From Gautieria morchelliformis (lineage: Eukaryota; Basidiomycota; Agaricomycetes; Gomphales; Gomphaceae), in contig WHVA01000488.1 in NCBI GenBank assembly GCA_015179125.1, forward strand, positions 19,300 through 83,299: DNA of 64,000 nucleotides, read 5' to 3'. Of the stretch, positions 62,845-64,000 are shown one piece after another. Each line of letters starts with the position of its first letter. Within the stretch, counting starts at the first letter, position 1. The notes below the pieces were generated by a model. It saw nothing but the letters and a program-made list of their open reading frames with translations. It was not told the DNA's origin and ran no database searches. The position numbers and the translations under genes were made by a program.

Positions 62845-63715
62845 ATGCTTTTCGCTTACCACCCGACAGACTTGACCCTATACGGGTACAAGCTCGCCGA
62901 TGGAGGGCCTCGTAACTGGCTGCTCGGGGTGAAGGCCGAGGCGAGGTGGCGCCGCTGCGAAGAGCGCGACTACACCTGCCTCCGCACGGTGAGCCTCGAC
63001 TTCGGCGTCACCGACCAGGGCGCCTGTGTATGGTGCAGGACGCGGTCCTTGGGCTGTAGTATAGCCCTTGGTCGTCGCAGCAAGGCGAACCCAGGAAAGG
63101 GTCAGGTGAGCGCCGTGGGCAAGAATGGGCGAGGAGCGAGAACAGCGAGGATGGACCGAGGCTGAGCAAAGAGGCCAAGGTTCGGACGAGGTTGAGGATG
63201 AGGACGACTCAAGCGACTGGGTCGAGCGGAATCTCGAGACGAGGGTGGAGAGGATGGAAGCGAGGATGAGCGAGGAGAAGGGTAAGGGGACAGAGGGAGC
63301 GAGGCAGAGTGAGGGGAGAGAAGCTGAGGTAGAGGAAGCTGAGGTGGAGGAAACCAGGTGGAAGGTCGGAGGGCGAAGAAGGACAAGAAGACGAAAAGGT
63401 CGGAGCGAAGTGCGGAGATGAGGGAGTTGATAGCGGCGGTGAGGGATGTGGGACAGAAGGTTGGCGAGGTTGGTGAGAAAGTGTGCGAATTGTTGGGGAG
63501 TTTAGGGCAGCGAACGACAGGATGAATCGGGCGGACGTAGAGTTCATGAGGATAAGGAGGCGGAGGAATTATTTGAAACGTATGCAGGGTGCGAGAGATC
63601 TGGCGGAGTATGGGGGACATGGGGTCTGGTAGAGCGAAGTAGTAGTAGCAATGAGGAGGAGTCAGACGAGGATAGTGAGGAGAGCGAGGAAGAGGATGCG
63701 AGGATGTTGGAGTAA
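62845..63715 (+). pseudogene. Antisense accessory ORF in element F (Cys cluster, coiled coil, acidic tail)
   Basis: Plus strand, opposite to the element. ATG 62845 (MLFAYHPTDLTLYGYKLADG). A cysteine cluster follows (RRCEERDYTCLR, then GACVWCRTRSLGCS, about 62953-63060). Another frame from 63125 gives an acidic-basic helical stretch (WVERNLETRVERMEARMSEE). Then comes a coiled-coil-like segment (DVGQKVGEVGEKVCELLGSL, about 63450-63505) and a very acidic end (SNEEESDEDSEESEEEDAR) at TAA 63713-63715. Frame changes near 63110, 63420 and 63525 may be introns or decay. A Cys cluster plus coiled coil plus acid tail suggests a DNA- or RNA-binding accessory protein. No family was named with confidence. 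Confidence 0.45.
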
Positions 63716-63827
63716 TCTAGTAATGGAATAATGGAATCTTTTCTTGGGTTTTATTGATTTTGTTGTTCGATTGCGAGGGAATTTTGTTACCTAACTACTG
63801 GGGTCATGGGGTTAAACAAGGAAACGA
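63716..63827. other. Short spacer between convergent ends of the antisense ORF and pol
   Basis: About 110 AT-rich bases (tggaataatggaatcttttc). It could hold 3' processing signals for both strands. Confidence 0.3.
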
Positions 63828-64000
63828 TCATAGAGCAGTCAAAGGCCCCGGCTTGCCCGGGTAAGATTCGTGGAAGTCAGTGACCAGCTCCGAGGCATGA
63901 TCAAGCTCGGAAGCGAGGATCCACGAGGTTTCTTCGTCGGTACCTTCGTAACCAGTCCACCTACAAGATAGAGCAGCTTGCAGCTCTTTCGTCTATTATC
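63828..64000 (-). CDS. C-terminal end of gypsy pol with chromodomain (partial)
   Basis: Minus-strand frame entering from beyond the right edge: WTGYEGTDEETSWILASELD, then ASELVTDFHESYPGKPGPL and TGA at 63828-63830. This is the second half of a chromodomain (aromatic WxGY..E..W) as found at the end of chromovirus integrases. It is the probable pol end of element F, whose 3' LTR is 61854-62410. The rest lies outside the window. Confidence 0.8.

Overview
The window is nuclear DNA of a filamentous fungus, almost certainly a mushroom-forming basidiomycete (Agaricomycetes). The grounds are short introns of about 50 bases with GT..AG ends, a class II histone deacetylase with a C-terminal Arb2-like half, a DUF6533-type membrane protein, a KDZ-type transposase with its cysteine clusters, and chromodomain Ty3/gypsy elements. 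No bacterial-style operons, rRNA or CRISPR arrays are visible.

Layout. (1) 1-7112 is the only ordinary genic stretch: a membrane-anchored amidohydrolase gene (384-4161, +) converges on an HDA1-like histone deacetylase gene (4219-7112, -). Only 57 bases separate their stop codons. (2) 7113-12350 is a decayed KDZ transposase split by a solo LTR (A1) that was itself split by a second solo LTR (B1), followed by a 1.4-kb GC-rich stretch made almost wholly of consecutive small hairpins. (3) 12351-18560 is a young, nearly intact chromovirus (gypsy element C1) with 468-bp LTRs that differ at one base. (4) 18561-24035 holds an older gypsy fragment, nested LTRs A2/A3 and a 5'-truncated LINE carrying RNase H and a solo LTR D1. 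(5) 24210-26832 is a DUF6533 membrane-protein gene with a 970-bp TA-flanked DNA transposon in it. (6) 27383-29600 has three non-autonomous DNA elements. Their insertion sites can be read exactly because an inverted paralogous copy of the segment (about 36600-37575) lacks all three. (7) 30372-36170 has a Tc1/mariner-like transposase gene and two fungal genes or pseudogenes on the minus strand, one split by solo LTR B2. (8) 38880-41560 is a decayed gypsy pol with a MITE in its integrase. (9) 41563-47539 is an AT-rich MITE split by a complete 5.56-kb PIF/Harbinger element with TIRs, TAA target duplication, a Myb/SANT-like gene and a DDE transposase. (10) 47720-64000 is a pile of LTR elements: solo LTR B3, a hairpin-only LTR element (E1), a decayed second copy of the chromovirus (C2), a three-ORF LTR element (E2) with hairpin-rich leader and junctions, gypsy A with its LTR, a gag-like remnant with a CCCH-type cysteine cluster, LTR F with an antisense accessory ORF, and the chromodomain end of another gypsy pol at the right edge.

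Most sequence is a record of successive insertions, and many have target-site duplications that let the host reading frame be rejoined on paper. The most unusual structure is the serial-hairpin DNA (10935-12345, 48850-49847, 55905-56080 and 56765-56958). It consists of head-to-tail palindromic words of about 15-50 bases, and duplicated units show paired, base-pair-preserving substitutions.

All assignments come from reading the sequence; no database or folding program was run. Intron positions are given only where splice signals and reading frame agree, and TE family names rest on motifs.
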